A stretch of DNA of 40,394 bases from Syntrophomonas palmitatica JCM 14374 (GCF_001311885.1 NZ_BBCE01000021.1:1-40394); one strand, 5' to 3'; positions 27,282-38,002 are shown, numbered from the stretch's first letter. Numbers and translations: made by a program. Notes: generated by a model not told the origin, from the sequence alone.

Positions 27282-28322
27282 ATGAAGAAGATTTGCATTT
27301 TGGGGGCGGGGAGTTGGGGAACTGCACAGGCTGTGGTATTAAGCCGCAATGTCACCGAGGTTATGCTCTGGGGTCGTATAGAAGATGGCATTGAAGATAT
27401 AGAACGGGAAAGGGAAAATAAACGCTTTTTGCCTGGCGTGTTCCTGCCGCATAATATTATTCCTAGCAGCGATTTGGAGAAATCGCTCTATAATGCGGAG
27501 ATGGCGGTTCTGGCGGTTCCCGTGCAATCCATACGCTCCGTTCTGCATCAGATAAGACCATTACTTGACAAAAAGTCTCTGCTGGTCAATACCGCCAAGG
27601 GCCTGGAGATTGCTACCGGTATGCGCATGAGCCAGGTTTTTATGGATGTGTTGGGTGTTGATGTTAAGAACCGCTACACGGTGCTATCAGGTCCCAGTCA
27701 TGCCGAAGAGGTAGGCCGGGATATTCCTACTGCCGTAACTGTAGCTGCATATAAAAAGGAAAGTGCTTTTCAGGTACAGGATTTGTTTATGAATGACAAT
27801 TTCAGGGTCTACACTAATCCTGATGTGGCCGGAGTAGAACTGGGCGGAGCCTTAAAAAACATAGTTGCACTGGCAACAGGTATTTGTGAAGGATTGGGCT
27901 ATGGCGACAATACAAAAGCTGCCTTGATGACCCGGGGGCTGGCAGAAATGATACGCATGGGAACGGCCATGGGCGGTGATATCAGGACCTTTAACGGTCT
28001 TTCCGGCATGGGCGATCTGGTAGTTACCTGCGGCAGCAGACATTCGCGCAATCATCGCGCCGGATTGATGCTGGCTCAAGGTTGTGGAACCGAGGAAACC
28101 CTAAAGGCAATCGGCATGGTAGTGGAAGGTATACATACCACCAAGGTAGTGCATCGTATTGCGGCGGAAATGAAGATTGACATGCCGATTTGCCAGGCCT
28201 GCTACCGGGTTCTGTATGAAAACCGGCCGCCTGGAGATGAAGTGGCCCAGCTTATGAAACGTGACCGGAAGAATGAAATTGAAGAGACAGCATTAAGTAT
28301 AGAAGCATGGCAGACAGAGTAA
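27282..28322 (+). CDS. gpsA: Glycerol-3-phosphate dehydrogenase [NAD(P)+]
   Basis: A 346-residue cytoplasmic enzyme that supplies glycerol-3-phosphate for phospholipids. It has the Rossmann motif ILGAGSWGTAQA at the N terminus, NTAKGLE near 118, LSGPSHAEEV near 147, the catalytic Lys in GGALKNIVALA near 190, and FNGLSGMGDLVVTC. ATG at 27282 is chosen over an upstream in-frame codon because GGAGGTAGGG precedes it and the Rossmann fold begins there. Confidence 0.95.
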   Translation: MKKICILGAGSWGTAQAVVLSRNVTEVMLWGRIEDGIEDIERERENKRFLPGVFLPHNIIPSSDLEKSLYNAEMAVLAVPVQSIRSVLHQIRPLLDKKSLLVNTAKGLEIATGMRMSQVFMDVLGVDVKNRYTVLSGPSHAEEVGRDIPTAVTVAAYKKESAFQVQDLFMNDNFRVYTNPDVAGVELGGALKNIVALATGICEGLGYGDNTKAALMTRGLAEMIRMGTAMGGDIRTFNGLSGMGDLVVTCGSRHSRNHRAGLMLAQGCGTEETLKAIGMVVEGIHTTKVVHRIAAEMKIDMPICQACYRVLYENRPPGDEVAQLMKRDRKNEIEETALSIEAWQTE

Positions 28323-28349
28323 AATAACACCCCTTGATCAAATTTATTG

Positions 28350-28386
28350 GAAAAAAGTGTGCAAATAGGTACACTTTTTTCTTTTC
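28350..28386 (+). terminator. Terminator after gpsA
   Basis: AAAAAAGTGT and ACACTTTTTT pair around a GCAAATAGGT loop region and are followed by CTTTTC. It ends the DUF512-der-plsY-gpsA unit. Confidence 0.85.
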
Positions 28387-28509
28387 TGGTTATATTAGCG
28401 AATCTGAATCAATATACTTGTACTGTTATAGCCTGATTGCAAATAAAGGTATCCGTAATCGGAGGGAGGATGCCTGAAAAGTCTAAATCCGAGGGAGGGA
28501 AAATGCTAA

Positions 28510-29986
28510 GTGGAAGGAAACAACATCTTAAGCGATATCGCTGAGAGAACCGGAGGCGACATCTATCTGGGAGTGGTAGGTCCGGTTAGAACCGGAAAAT
28601 CTACCTTTATCAAAAGGTTTATGGAACTCATGATTTTGCCTAATATTAAGGATATTTATGACAGAGAACGGGCTAAGGACGAACTTCCCCAGAGCGGTGC
28701 CGGAAGAACTATCACCACGACAGAACCCAAGTTTGTTCCCAATGAGGCCATTGAAATCACAACTGCCGGCGGATTAAGCCTCAAAGTCAGACTGGTCGAT
28801 TGTGTAGGCTATACAGTCGAAGGAGCCTTGGGTTACGAAGAGGATGAAGAACCTCGCATGGTAAAGACTCCCTGGTTTGACTATGAGGTTCCCTTCGAAG
28901 AAGCGGCCGAAATAGGTACCAGGAAGGTCATTGCCGATCATTCCACCATAGGAATAGTTATGGCTACAGATGGCAGTATAGGGGATCTGGCCCGCTCCAG
29001 TTACGAATTACCCGAAGAAAGAGTCATAAACGAACTGCGGGAATTGAATAAGCCCTTTATAATCGTTCTTAATTCTACGCGGCCCTATGACCGCGAAACC
29101 CTGGAATTGGCTGAACAGTTAAGCGATAAATACGGGGTCAGTGTCATTCCCAGTGATGTGGCCAAAATGTCAGTTGACCAGATTTATGGCGTATTGGAAG
29201 AAGTCCTTTATGAATTCCCGGTACAGGAAGTCAATATCAAGCTGCCCCGCTGGGTGGATGAATTGGATGAAGATTTCTGGCTGCGGGACAATATGGAGAC
29301 GTCCATTCGAGAAATATTGAATGACATTCGCAAGGTAAGAGATGTAGACAAGGCCATTGAAAAACTAGGCGAAGTGGAAAACGTCAGTTATGTCAGCTGG
29401 AGGAGATGAATCTCGGAACGGGTGTAGCCAGTATTGATGTAACTGTTCCCGAAGATCTCTTTTACCGTTGCCTGAGCGATATAAGCGGTTTTAATGTGGA
29501 AGGCACTCAGGATATTATGCGGCTGATGAAAGATTTCAGTGTGGCCAAACGTGAATTTGACAAGGTGTCTTCTGCCCTTGACGAAGTCAGGCAGTCGGGT
29601 TATGGGGTAGTAACACCCCGGCTTGAGGAAATGCTCCTGGAAGAACCCGAATTGATACGGCAGGGCAGCCGTTTCGGGGTAAAACTGAAAGCCAAGGCTC
29701 CATCCCTCCATATTATCAGGCTGATATAACCACCGAGATTACACCAATTATCGGAACTGAAAAACAATGCGAAGAACTGGTCAGGTATATGCTGGATGAA
29801 TTCGAGGAAGACCCCGCCAAGATTTGGGAATCAAACATATTCGGCAAATCTCTGCACGACCTGGTTCGAGAAGGAATCCAGAACAAACTGCACCGCATGC
29901 CTGAAAATGCGCAGCATAAACTGCAGGATACCTTGCAGCGCATTGTAAATGAAGGCAGCGGAGGACTGATCTGCATCATAATTTAA
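28510..29986 (+). CDS. spoIVA: Stage IV sporulation protein A (two frameshifts)
   Basis: ATPase that polymerises on the forespore surface as the base of the spore coat. The N-terminal domain has RTGGDIYLGVVGPVRTGKST with the Walker A motif and a DCVGYTVEGALGYEE switch region. Repaired length is about 492 residues, the normal size. The first break is near 29394: YV must be followed by QLEEMNLGTGVASID (CC read as C). The second is near 29720: HIIR must be followed by ADITTEITPIIG (GGG read as GG). The end, GLICIII, matches the conserved SpoIVA C terminus that anchors it through SpoVM. GTG start at 28510, terminator after the stop. Confidence 0.94.
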
Positions 29987-30004
29987 CCAACCTTCAACCT
30001 GTGT

Positions 30005-30034
30005 GAGCTGGCTGCAAAAGTCAGCTCTTTTTTT
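30005..30034 (+). terminator. Terminator after spoIVA
   Basis: GAGCTG and CAGCTC pair around an 11-base loop and are followed by seven T residues. Confidence 0.85.
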
Positions 30035-30231
30035 GTTATCATCGTAAATGTAAGCCATTCTCTGTAATTGGAATCAGCGAAGCATTCAAAAACGCCCCGA
30101 CCGGTCTCATATGCCTTAAAATGCATGCAATGCCAAAAAACAACAAAACATTCCACTAAATGACTATATGCTTGATTATTGGATAAAGTATAGTTTATGA
30201 TTAAAATATATGGCTTCATTGGGGGAGTAGG

Positions 30232-31954
30232 ATGTCTAAACGAGACCCGTCAACCGCATTCATCTGCCTACAAACACCAAATGATATTTTGTCCTATTGT
30301 GCAGCCTTCTTAGAGAAAACCAGTGATGGGGTCTTGTTGATTGATGAAGATGGGCAGATCATATTTTGGAACCGGGCCATGGAAACCATCTTTGCTATTA
30401 AAAGCAGTGAAGCTCTTGGGGTCAAAGCATGGGATATACACACGCTGCTGGCAAATCAGTCCTTTGAGAATGAGGACATCATTGATAAAATCCGGACAGA
30501 CATTACCCGCGCTTTACATAGCGGTGAAGCGAATTGGATGAAAGGAACTCTGGAACAAGAGATTATTGACCGTAATTCACAGCAGCGGTATGTTCAATTC
30601 AGTTTTTTTCCCATTGAGACTGTCCGGGGCTTTATGATCGTGTATAGCACGTGACATCAGCGAAGAGCATAGAATGCGCGAACAACTAAAAAATAGTCGC
30701 GAACAGTTACAGAGTATTGTGGATAATGCCAATGAAATTATTTATACACTTTCACCCGAGGGGATATTTACCTACTGTTCACCAGGATGGACCCGTATAC
30801 AAGGACATGAAGTGGAGGAAGTCGAGGGGCATCATTTTGAAGAGTTTGTCCATCCAGATTATATTGAATATTGCTGGCAGGCTATAAACCTAATATTTTC
30901 TACGGGAAATCCCATGAGAGATGTAGAATACTTAATCAAATATAAAGACGGAAGCTGGGGATGGAACGTTTCCAGCGCCGCACCTATCAAAAATAACAAA
31001 GGAGAAACATCATATATAATTGGGATTGCCACTAACATAACCGAACGCAAGGCAATGGAGAGCGCTTTACGTGAAAGTGAGCGTCGTTTGCGTCTTATCC
31101 AGGATAATATGACGGATATTGTACTGCAGGCTGACCTGGAGGGCAGGTATTTGTATGCGTCACCTTCTCATGAAAGGCTGTTAGGGTACCCAGGAAAGCC
31201 TGGCGCATCAATGTTTGAATACATGCATCCCGAGGATCATGCCAAGGTGCGTGAAGCCATTAAACAAGGATTAGAAAGCCTGGAAACAGTCAGTGTGGAA
31301 TTCAGGCAGTACCAGCTAACAACTGGAAAATATATTTGGTTGGAGGCTTTAGGGTCAGTATTATTAGATAGTCACGGAAATCCTTACAGATTGCAAGCGG
31401 TTAGCCGTGATATAACCGCCCGCCATTGTTATGAGGAAAAACTCAAATACCTCAGTAAACATGATGCTTTAACTGGATTATATAATCGCGCTGGTTTTGA
31501 AGAAGAACTCAAACGATTGGAAGGCGGTCGTTTCGATCCAATTGGTATAGTTATTTGCGATTGTGACGGCCTAAAACTGGTAAACGATAAGTGCGGACAC
31601 CAGCAGGGTGATAAATTGCTGATATCCATTGCTGAGGTATTGAAAAAGTGTTTTCGCGAAACTGATATTATCGCCAGGGTAGGCGGGGACGAATTCGCCA
31701 TACTCTGCCCCCTGTGTTCAAGCCATGATTTGATCGCGTGCGTTAACCGTCTGGAACGCCTGGTTCAAGAACATAATCAATCCAGTATTCAGGTTCCATT
31801 GTGCTTGTCTTCAGGGTATGCCGGGCGGCATAATTCTGGCATTAAGCTTGAAGAAATCATGCGCCAGGCTGATGTAAACATGTATAAACAAAAAACCGCT
31901 AACCGTCCAGTATTTAGGAATACTTTCCAAAAAGCCGGCCTGCTTAATAATTAA
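30232..31954 (+). CDS. PAS-PAS-PAS-GGDEF diguanylate cyclase (frameshifted)
   Basis: Soluble sensor that should make cyclic di-GMP. Three PAS domains are seen: residues about 20-140 (DGVLLIDEDGQIIFWNRAME), then after the break EIIYTLSPEGIFTYCSPGW with a PAC segment ending IGIATNITERK, and a third starting near MTDIVLQADLEGRYLYASPS. The GGDEF domain follows DALTGLYNRAGFEEEL. The active motif GGDEF is intact, and RETD five residues before it is a complete inhibitory I-site. No membrane segment or signal peptide is visible. The frame breaks near 30643 between MIV and ARDISEEHRMREQ, by loss of two bases or gain of one. The ATG has GGGGGAG upstream. Confidence 0.87.
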
Positions 31955-32107
31955 TACCGCTGAACAGCCTCTAATAGCTTTCCAAACTATGTACTTGTAA
32001 GATAATATTATGAGTGGTAACATCCTTGCCATTAATCAGACCTATCTTTACATTAAGCTGATGGCAAAAAGTCAAACTAATAGCTGTATGGAAAAGAACA
32101 TAACGCC

Positions 32108-32133
32108 ATCTGTTACCAGGTAAAATAACAGAT
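32108..32133 (+). promoter_or_regulatory. Inverted repeat in the hom leader
   Basis: ATCTGTTA (32108-32115) and TAACAGAT (32126-32133) form a perfect 8-base inverted repeat with a 10-base spacer, 24 bases before the hom ATG. It could be an operator or an RNA hairpin near the ribosome site. No T run follows. Confidence 0.4.
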
Positions 32134-32156
32134 ACAAAGCTGAACGGAGGGACGAA

Positions 32157-33443
32157 ATGATTAACGCTGCGCTGTTGGGATTCGGAACGGTAGGTTCGGG
32201 TGTTTTCACATTGCTGGAGCAAAATGCTGAAACGATTACCAGGCGGACAGGTGATTCAATAAGGATAAAACGAGTATTCGAACGCGACCGCGAAAAATGT
32301 CTGGCATTCGGAGTAGCCCCGGAAAGACTGGCAGCAGATATAGAAGAAATCTTAAACGACCCTGATATTGATATAGTAATTGAATTAATTGGGGGAATAG
32401 AACCAGCCGCAGCCTTTATTCTGCAGGCTATGCGGAAAGGCAAACATATCGTGACCGCAAATAAGGACCTCATAGCCAGTCGCGGCCGTGAACTATTTGC
32501 AGCCGCGGAAGAAAACCATGTCGATTTCTATTTTGAAGCCAGTGTAGCTGGGGGCATTCCCATAATATATCCCTTAAAACAATCCCTCTCCGCCAACCGT
32601 ATTCAGGAGGTGATCGGGATTCTCAACGGCACTACCAACTATATATTAAGCAAGATGAGCATGGAAGGCCGCAGCTATAATGAGGTTTTGACCGAAGCTC
32701 AGCAGTTGGGCTATGCTGAAGCTGATCCCTCAGCCGATGTGGACGGTCTCGATGCGGCACGTAAAATAGCCATTCTATCTTCTATTGCATTTAATACCCG
32801 GATAACTGTTGATCAGGTATATGTTGAAGGAATAACATCAATTACCCCCGCTGATATAAAATATGCTCGTGACCTGGGTTTTGTTGTAAAGTTATTAGCC
32901 ATTGCCAAAGAGGAAAAAGAACAGATTCAGGTCAGAGTTCATCCGGCTTTCCTGCCGAAAAGTCATCCCCTGGCATCAGTGAATGATGTCTTTAATGCGG
33001 TGTTTGTACAGGGAGATGCTGTAGGTGAGATCATGCATTATGGACGTGGTGCAGGCAAAATGCCTACAGCCAGTTCCGTAGTAGGTGATGTCATAGAGAT
33101 AGGGCGCAATATATTAAACCACAGTAATGCTCGTATCGGATGCACTTGTTACGAGGAACGTGAAATCCTTAATATCGGTGCTTTGCAGGCTATGTTCTAT
33201 ATCCGCATGACGGTTACTGACCGCCCAGGAGTCCTGGCAGGCATTGCCGGAGTATTCGGCAATAACAACGTTAGTATTGCCACAGTTCTGCAAAAAACCA
33301 GCCAGCAGGACCTGGCTGAACTGATACTTATAACCCATAAAGTTAAGGAACAAGACCTGCGCGATGCCCTGGCGGTATTAAAAGGGATGAGTATTGTCGG
33401 AGAAATAAATAATGTGATAAGGTTGGAAGGGACAGACCGTTAA
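32157..33443 (+). CDS. hom: Homoserine dehydrogenase
   Basis: A 428-residue enzyme that reduces aspartate semialdehyde to homoserine, a branch step to threonine and methionine. The NAD(P) motif GFGTVGSGVF is at the N terminus, TANKDLIA near 100, and the active-site stretch GILNGTTNYIL near 157, with AEADPSADVDGLDAARK just after. The last 80 residues are an ACT domain (VTDRPGVLAGIAGVF) for threonine feedback. It leads the hom-thrB-lysC run. Confidence 0.96.
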   Translation: MINAALLGFGTVGSGVFTLLEQNAETITRRTGDSIRIKRVFERDREKCLAFGVAPERLAADIEEILNDPDIDIVIELIGGIEPAAAFILQAMRKGKHIVTANKDLIASRGRELFAAAEENHVDFYFEASVAGGIPIIYPLKQSLSANRIQEVIGILNGTTNYILSKMSMEGRSYNEVLTEAQQLGYAEADPSADVDGLDAARKIAILSSIAFNTRITVDQVYVEGITSITPADIKYARDLGFVVKLLAIAKEEKEQIQVRVHPAFLPKSHPLASVNDVFNAVFVQGDAVGEIMHYGRGAGKMPTASSVVGDVIEIGRNILNHSNARIGCTCYEEREILNIGALQAMFYIRMTVTDRPGVLAGIAGVFGNNNVSIATVLQKTSQQDLAELILITHKVKEQDLRDALAVLKGMSIVGEINNVIRLEGTDR

Positions 33444-33454
33444 TAGGAGGAATT

Positions 33455-34362
33455 ATGTTTGCAGTAAGGGTTCCAGCTACTATTGCTAATCTGGGACCGG
33501 GGTTTGACACCCTGGGCATGGCTTTGCAGTTATTTATGGAAGCCGAAGTAGGTATATCAACAGGTTTAAATGAGTTTATCTATGAAGGTTTAAATGCTTA
33601 TGAAATAAAGATGGTTGATGAAGACAATCTCTTCATCAGAGCCATGAACCGTGTATTTGAGAAAGCCGGAAGGTCCTGCCCCCCTTGCGGGTGCATATTA
33701 AAAATGATATACCGCTCGGCAAGGGATTGGGGAGCAGCGCCGCGGCTATTGCGGGAGGACTGTGCGCGGCTAACTTTATGCTGGGCCAGAGGTATTCCGC
33801 CCGGCAGCTTTTGGCCTGGGGTCTGCAGATGGAAGGCCATGCAGATAATATTGTTCCCGCTATGATTGGCGGCTTAACTACAGTAATGATTTATGAAGGG
33901 CGAGTCTATTACCAAAAGGTATGTATACCTGATGTAATTAAAGTGGTGGTGGCAGTGCCTGAAATTGCCCTGTCCACTCGTGAATCACGGGCCGTATTAC
34001 CGGAAAACGTTAATATGCAGGATGCTGTGGCTAATTTGCAGCGTGCATGTTTCCTATTGGCCAGCGTATATAATTCAGATGTGCGTAATATTCATATGGC
34101 TATGGAAGACACTATATACCAGCCGTCCAGGAAAGGTCTTATTCCGGGTTTGGAACACGTAATAGAAATGGCTTCTGATGCCGGGGCTATAGGAGTGGCA
34201 TTAAGCGGCGCCGGGCCTTCAGTGGCCGCGTTTGCCACCGGCAATGAACAGCAAATAGGCCAGGCCATGATGGAGGCTTTCGCTGCCAAGGGGATTGACA
34301 GCAGGGTGTTATACCTCACACCATACCAGGAAGGCATCAAAATCCTGGGCAAGAGATTTTGA
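33455..34362 (+). CDS. thrB: Homoserine kinase (frameshifted)
   Basis: GHMP-family kinase that phosphorylates homoserine for threonine synthesis. The N terminus reads VRVPATIANLGPGFDTLGMAL. The ATP loop PLGKGLGSSAAAIAGG lies just after the break, and LSGAGPSVAAF near the C terminus is the third GHMP motif. The frame changes in a run of six C at 33679-33684. A seventh C joins SCPP to LRVHIKNDIPLGKG, as expected. Repaired length is about 302 residues. It starts 11 bases after hom with an AGGAGG site. Confidence 0.94.
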
Positions 34363-34458
34363 CGCCGCGAGTACGATTTTAAACGTGAGGAATATATATG
34401 GAGCAGTCAGTAGAAAATATTGCGTTTTTCAGCGTGTAATATTTAGGGAGTGGTATTT

Positions 34459-35679
34459 TTGTCATTGTACGTAACTAAATTTGGCGGAAGTTCGGTAGCA
34501 AGCCTGGAGAGAATCAGCAGCATTGCAGCGAGGATAAAGACTATGCTGGAAGCGGGCAATGAATTAGTTGTAGTTGTATCTGCGATGGGAGATACTACAG
34601 ATGATTTACTGGAGATGGCTTCATCTATCGGTGACAACTTATCTTGCCGGGAAATGGACATGCTGCTCGCGACCGGTGAACAGCAGTCTGCAGCATTATT
34701 AGCATTGACTCTTAATAAAATGTGCGTTGAAGCCATTTCTCTTACCGGCTGGCAGGCGGGAATAAAAAGTGATTCAAGCTACAACAAAGCTCGAATAAGC
34801 GGTATTGATAACGACCGGATCAGAAATGAACTGGCCAAAGGCAAAGTTGTCGTTGTAGCCGGTTTTCAAGGTTTATCACCCGAAGGCGACATTACCACCC
34901 TGGGGCGTGGTGGGTCGGATACTACAGCGGTAGCTCTGGCCGCCAGCCTAAAAGCTGACCGCTGTATTATTTTTACTGATGTGGACGGAGTATATACAGC
35001 TGATCCGCGTATAGTCAAGGAAGCCAGAAAGCTTGAACGGATTTCCTATGAGGAAATGCTGGAACTGGCAAGCCTGGGAGCGGTGGTGATGCAGCCCCGC
35101 GCTGTGGAATTTGCCATGTTGTTTAATGTCGATGTTGAGGTTAGCAGTAGTTTTAACCATCAACCAGGTACAATTATTACGGGGGTAAGTGATATGGAGC
35201 ACCAAAAAGTAGTACAAGGAATTGCACATGATTTAAATTGCGCCCGCATAGGCATATTTGATGTGCCTGACCGGCCAGGTATTGCCAAAGCACTGTTTTC
35301 AGGCCTGGCTGAAGAACGTATTAACGTTGATATGGTAATTCAAGCGGCTATGCGCGATGGTCGCAATGATATCGCCTTTACTATTGAACGCAATGAATTA
35401 TCACGTGCTTTGCCGGTGGTGGAAAGATTAGTGCAGGAAATCGGAGCTACCGGGATATCATATGCTGATAATGTGGCTAAAATTTCAGTTGTCGGAGCAG
35501 GAATGAAGAGTAATCCCGGGGTGGCGGCTTCAGTATTTTCAGCCCTGGCTGATGAAGATATCAATATTCAGATGATCAGCACTTCGGAAATAAAGATTTC
35601 ATGTATAATTGATGAGACCCAAACTAAGCAAGCGGTTGCCGCACTGCATCGCAAGTTTAAGCTTGCGGAAGATGAATAG
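34459..35679 (+). CDS. lysC: Aspartate kinase
   Basis: Phosphorylates aspartate, the first committed step to lysine, threonine and methionine, 406 residues. It has the kinase motif TKFGGSSVASLERI at the start, GRGGSDTTAVALAA near 155, and FTDVDGVYTADPR near 175. Two ACT domains fill the last 150 residues (FDVPDRPGIAKALF and SVVGAGMKSNPGVAA) and provide feedback control. TTG at 34459 is preferred over GTG at 34450, because TAGGGAGTGG serves as the ribosome site and the kinase motif begins there. Confidence 0.95.
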   Translation: MSLYVTKFGGSSVASLERISSIAARIKTMLEAGNELVVVVSAMGDTTDDLLEMASSIGDNLSCREMDMLLATGEQQSAALLALTLNKMCVEAISLTGWQAGIKSDSSYNKARISGIDNDRIRNELAKGKVVVVAGFQGLSPEGDITTLGRGGSDTTAVALAASLKADRCIIFTDVDGVYTADPRIVKEARKLERISYEEMLELASLGAVVMQPRAVEFAMLFNVDVEVSSSFNHQPGTIITGVSDMEHQKVVQGIAHDLNCARIGIFDVPDRPGIAKALFSGLAEERINVDMVIQAAMRDGRNDIAFTIERNELSRALPVVERLVQEIGATGISYADNVAKISVVGAGMKSNPGVAASVFSALADEDINIQMISTSEIKISCIIDETQTKQAVAALHRKFKLAEDE

Positions 35680-35739
35680 ACACAGAACCCACAGACCTTT
35701 ATGGTTGGCACAGACTGTAGCATATTTGGAATGGAACAT

Positions 35740-35773
35740 AAAAAGGGACAGCCTGTTTACAAGTGCTGTCCCC
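35740..35773 (-). terminator. Terminator of the tungstate uptake operon
   Basis: GGGACAGC (35745-35752) and GCTGTCCC (35765-35772) pair around a 12-base loop. Read on the minus strand the stem is followed by TTTTTATG, so it ends the tupA transcript. It may also affect lysC, which converges. Confidence 0.8.
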
Positions 35774-35786
35774 GTAAATTAAACAG

Positions 35787-36626
35787 CTATTTGGCGCTGG
35801 GCGTGAACAAAGCCTTGCCGTATTTGTCTTTGCCAAAATTGGCAATCATGGCCTGGCCCTTTTTGCCGGTCATAAATTCTATAAAGGCATTAGCAGCGTT
35901 CTTATGAATAGTAGGGTATTTGGCCGGATTGACAGCGATAACCCCGTAGGGATTCAACAGCAGCTTATCACCCCTTACCATTTCCTTCAGGCCCGTCTTT
36001 TTTTGCCAGCTCAAGTAGGTGGCTTCGTCGGTTAACGTATAGGCGTTCATTTCATTGGCTATCATCAGGGTATCGCCCATGCCCTGGCCTGATTCCACAT
36101 ACCAGCGCCCAGCCGGTGTAATCCCCGCTTTGGTCCATATGCTCAACTCTTTAGTGTGGGTTCCTGATTTATCACCGCGGGAGATAAATTTCTTCTTGGC
36201 CGCGGCGATCTTTTTAAATGCGGAGGTAACGTCAGCCATGCCCTTTATTTTGGCCGGGTCGTTTTTAGGGCCGACGATAAGGAACTCGTTGTACATGACG
36301 TCTTTGCGGTTAATACCGTACCCGCTGGCTACAAAAGCGTCCTCCTGGGCGCGGGAATGTACCAGCAGGACATCGGCATCGCCCTTTTTACCCATTTCAA
36401 TGGCTTGTCCGGTACCTACGGCTACTACTTTGACTTTGGTGTTATAGTCCTTTTCGAATACCGGGATCAGGTAATCCAACAGTCCTGAATCCTGCGTGCT
36501 GGTAGTAGTGGCCAGGACCAATGTACTCTCGACTTTATCTGCGGCAAAGGCTGAAAGCGCCGCGCCCATGCCCAGCAAGATTACGCAGGCAAGCAGAATA
36601 GCAACAGATAGCTTGTTTTTATACAT
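35787..36626 (-). CDS. tupA: Tungstate-binding protein TupA
   Basis: Extracytoplasmic solute-binding protein of 279 residues for tungstate ABC uptake. A signal peptide covers about residues 1-28 (VAILLACVILLGMGAALSAFA). The oxyanion-site motif LATTTSTQDSGLLDYL follows, with ISRGDKSGTHTKEL near 155 and a TLTDEATYL stretch near 215. The TTTS and RGDxSGT sequences match TupA proteins. The lack of an obvious lipobox cysteine is notable, so it may be anchored by an uncleaved signal. It lies 17 bases after the WtpA-like gene. Confidence 0.92.
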   Translation of the reverse strand: MYKNKLSVAILLACVILLGMGAALSAFAADKVESTLVLATTTSTQDSGLLDYLIPVFEKDYNTKVKVVAVGTGQAIEMGKKGDADVLLVHSRAQEDAFVASGYGINRKDVMYNEFLIVGPKNDPAKIKGMADVTSAFKKIAAAKKKFISRGDKSGTHTKELSIWTKAGITPAGRWYVESGQGMGDTLMIANEMNAYTLTDEATYLSWQKKTGLKEMVRGDKLLLNPYGVIAVNPAKYPTIHKNAANAFIEFMTGKKGQAMIANFGKDKYGKALFTPSAK

Positions 36627-36643
36627 AAAAGCATCTCCTTTCG

Positions 36644-37922
36644 TTATTTCAATTCTGATGGGACCCTGGCCGGATTATTGAATTCAGGCGGCACAATAGG
36701 AATTTGCCCCGCGTTACTCATAATATCCTGGCCTTCCTTACTCAAAACCAGTTTAACAAAATCCATGGCCAGGCCACGGTTGGGGGCGTTGCTCGGAACA
36801 GTCAATGCGTAGATGATAGGTTGGCCTGTTTGTTCTGCCTTTGTTCCTTTTGCGGCATCGGCGGTCAATACTTTAGCATTTTTATAGAATTCAGCCTGCT
36901 TGAGGCTGGAAAGGTTAATAGCTTCAGGCAAAGCAACATATTTAAAACCGTTTTGTTGAGCTACAGAAAGGTACTCAAAGGCGTAATCCAGCTTCCCGTC
37001 CTTCAATGCTGCAATCAGGTCGCTGGCACTGTCGTAAACCTTTTCCTCGGGACAGCCTGCTATCAGCTTTTCATACAGCCCCGCTTTTTTATAGTATTTC
37101 TCGGCCAGCTGCCAAACCATTAAAGCCCTGTACCCGGCGGGATCAAGATCAGGGTTGGTATGAGAATAGACCACCTGAACGGGCCAATATTTCCGGCCAG
37201 TTTTCCGCTTTAATTTCTTCGGCAAACTTGGACTTGTCGGTGTAGCATAAGACCATTTCATTCCTTGCGAACATGGCATACCATTCAGTATATTTAGGTA
37301 CCATCAGCTGGTCAAAAACCGCGTAATCAGCCGAAGCCACAACGTCAGCCAGACGGCCTTGCTCACTCACTTTGCGGGCACAATCCAACGAACCAGATGG
37401 TTCCAAATAAATACGCGCCCGGGGATGGGATTTAATAAACCTGGCTTTTAATTCGGCCATGGGAGCCTTAAGGCTGCCGGCGTGGAATATAGTTAATACA
37501 TTTTTATCGACGGGGGCGCTTATACCTACGCAATAGTTGGCCCCGTCCCAGGTGATTTGTGCTCCTAAAGCTTCCGCAACCTGGCGCAAGGGAACGTAAA
37601 TATGCTCTTCATTGGTTATTATTGCCTTCACAGGCGCTGCCACCTGGTTATTAATAATGAATTGGTTTTTAGCGGCATCGACCAGTACTTCACTGTCGTT
37701 TTTTGTCAGTGTAATGGTCCCGTCTTTCGAATTGGCTTTCGCGTCAATATCCAGGCAGTCGGTAATAACCGATACCGGCACTAAAGTAACGCCGTCCTTC
37801 AATATGGCATTGGGATAGGGCGTATATAGCTGGCCATCGCATTTAAAACTAAGGTCGGCGGCCATTGCTTTACCACCGCACAGAAATCCTACCAACAATA
37901 TAAAAAATAAAAGCCTTTTCAT
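36644..37922 (-). CDS. wtpA: WtpA-like tungstate/molybdate-binding protein with N-terminal Cu-amine-oxidase-like domain (frameshifted)
   Basis: Secreted protein of about 426 residues. A signal peptide (FFILLVGFLCGGKAMA) is followed by a copper-amine-oxidase N-terminal-like domain (about residues 22-135), a non-catalytic module with the ending EEHIYVPLRQVAEALGA. The binding domain follows, with LTIFHAGSLKAPMAEL, EPSGSLDCARKV, ADVVASADYAVFDQL and, after the break, NPDLDPAGYRALMVW, all typical of WtpA. The frame changes near 37173. The family spacing fits two missing G (ILARSG then VVYSHTNPD). It is the first of two binding protein genes served by one permease and ATPase. The amine-oxidase-like module is common as a cell-surface appendage in Clostridia. 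Confidence 0.87.
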
Positions 37923-38002
37923 AACACAATCCTCCTTGCTGTCCCAAATTATAATTTAAGCTTAAACTAGCGCCCTGTGTTCATTTATCAGCAATAGGTT
38001 AA

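Noticed and set aside
28470..28544. A 24-codon open frame overlapping the spoIVA start
   Set aside because: The purine-rich site is too close to its ATG, and the peptide shows no recognisable feature. It is probably part of the spoIVA leader.
34398..34439. A 13-residue open frame between thrB and lysC
   Set aside because: It has a fair ribosome site, but it is too short to support without comparative data.
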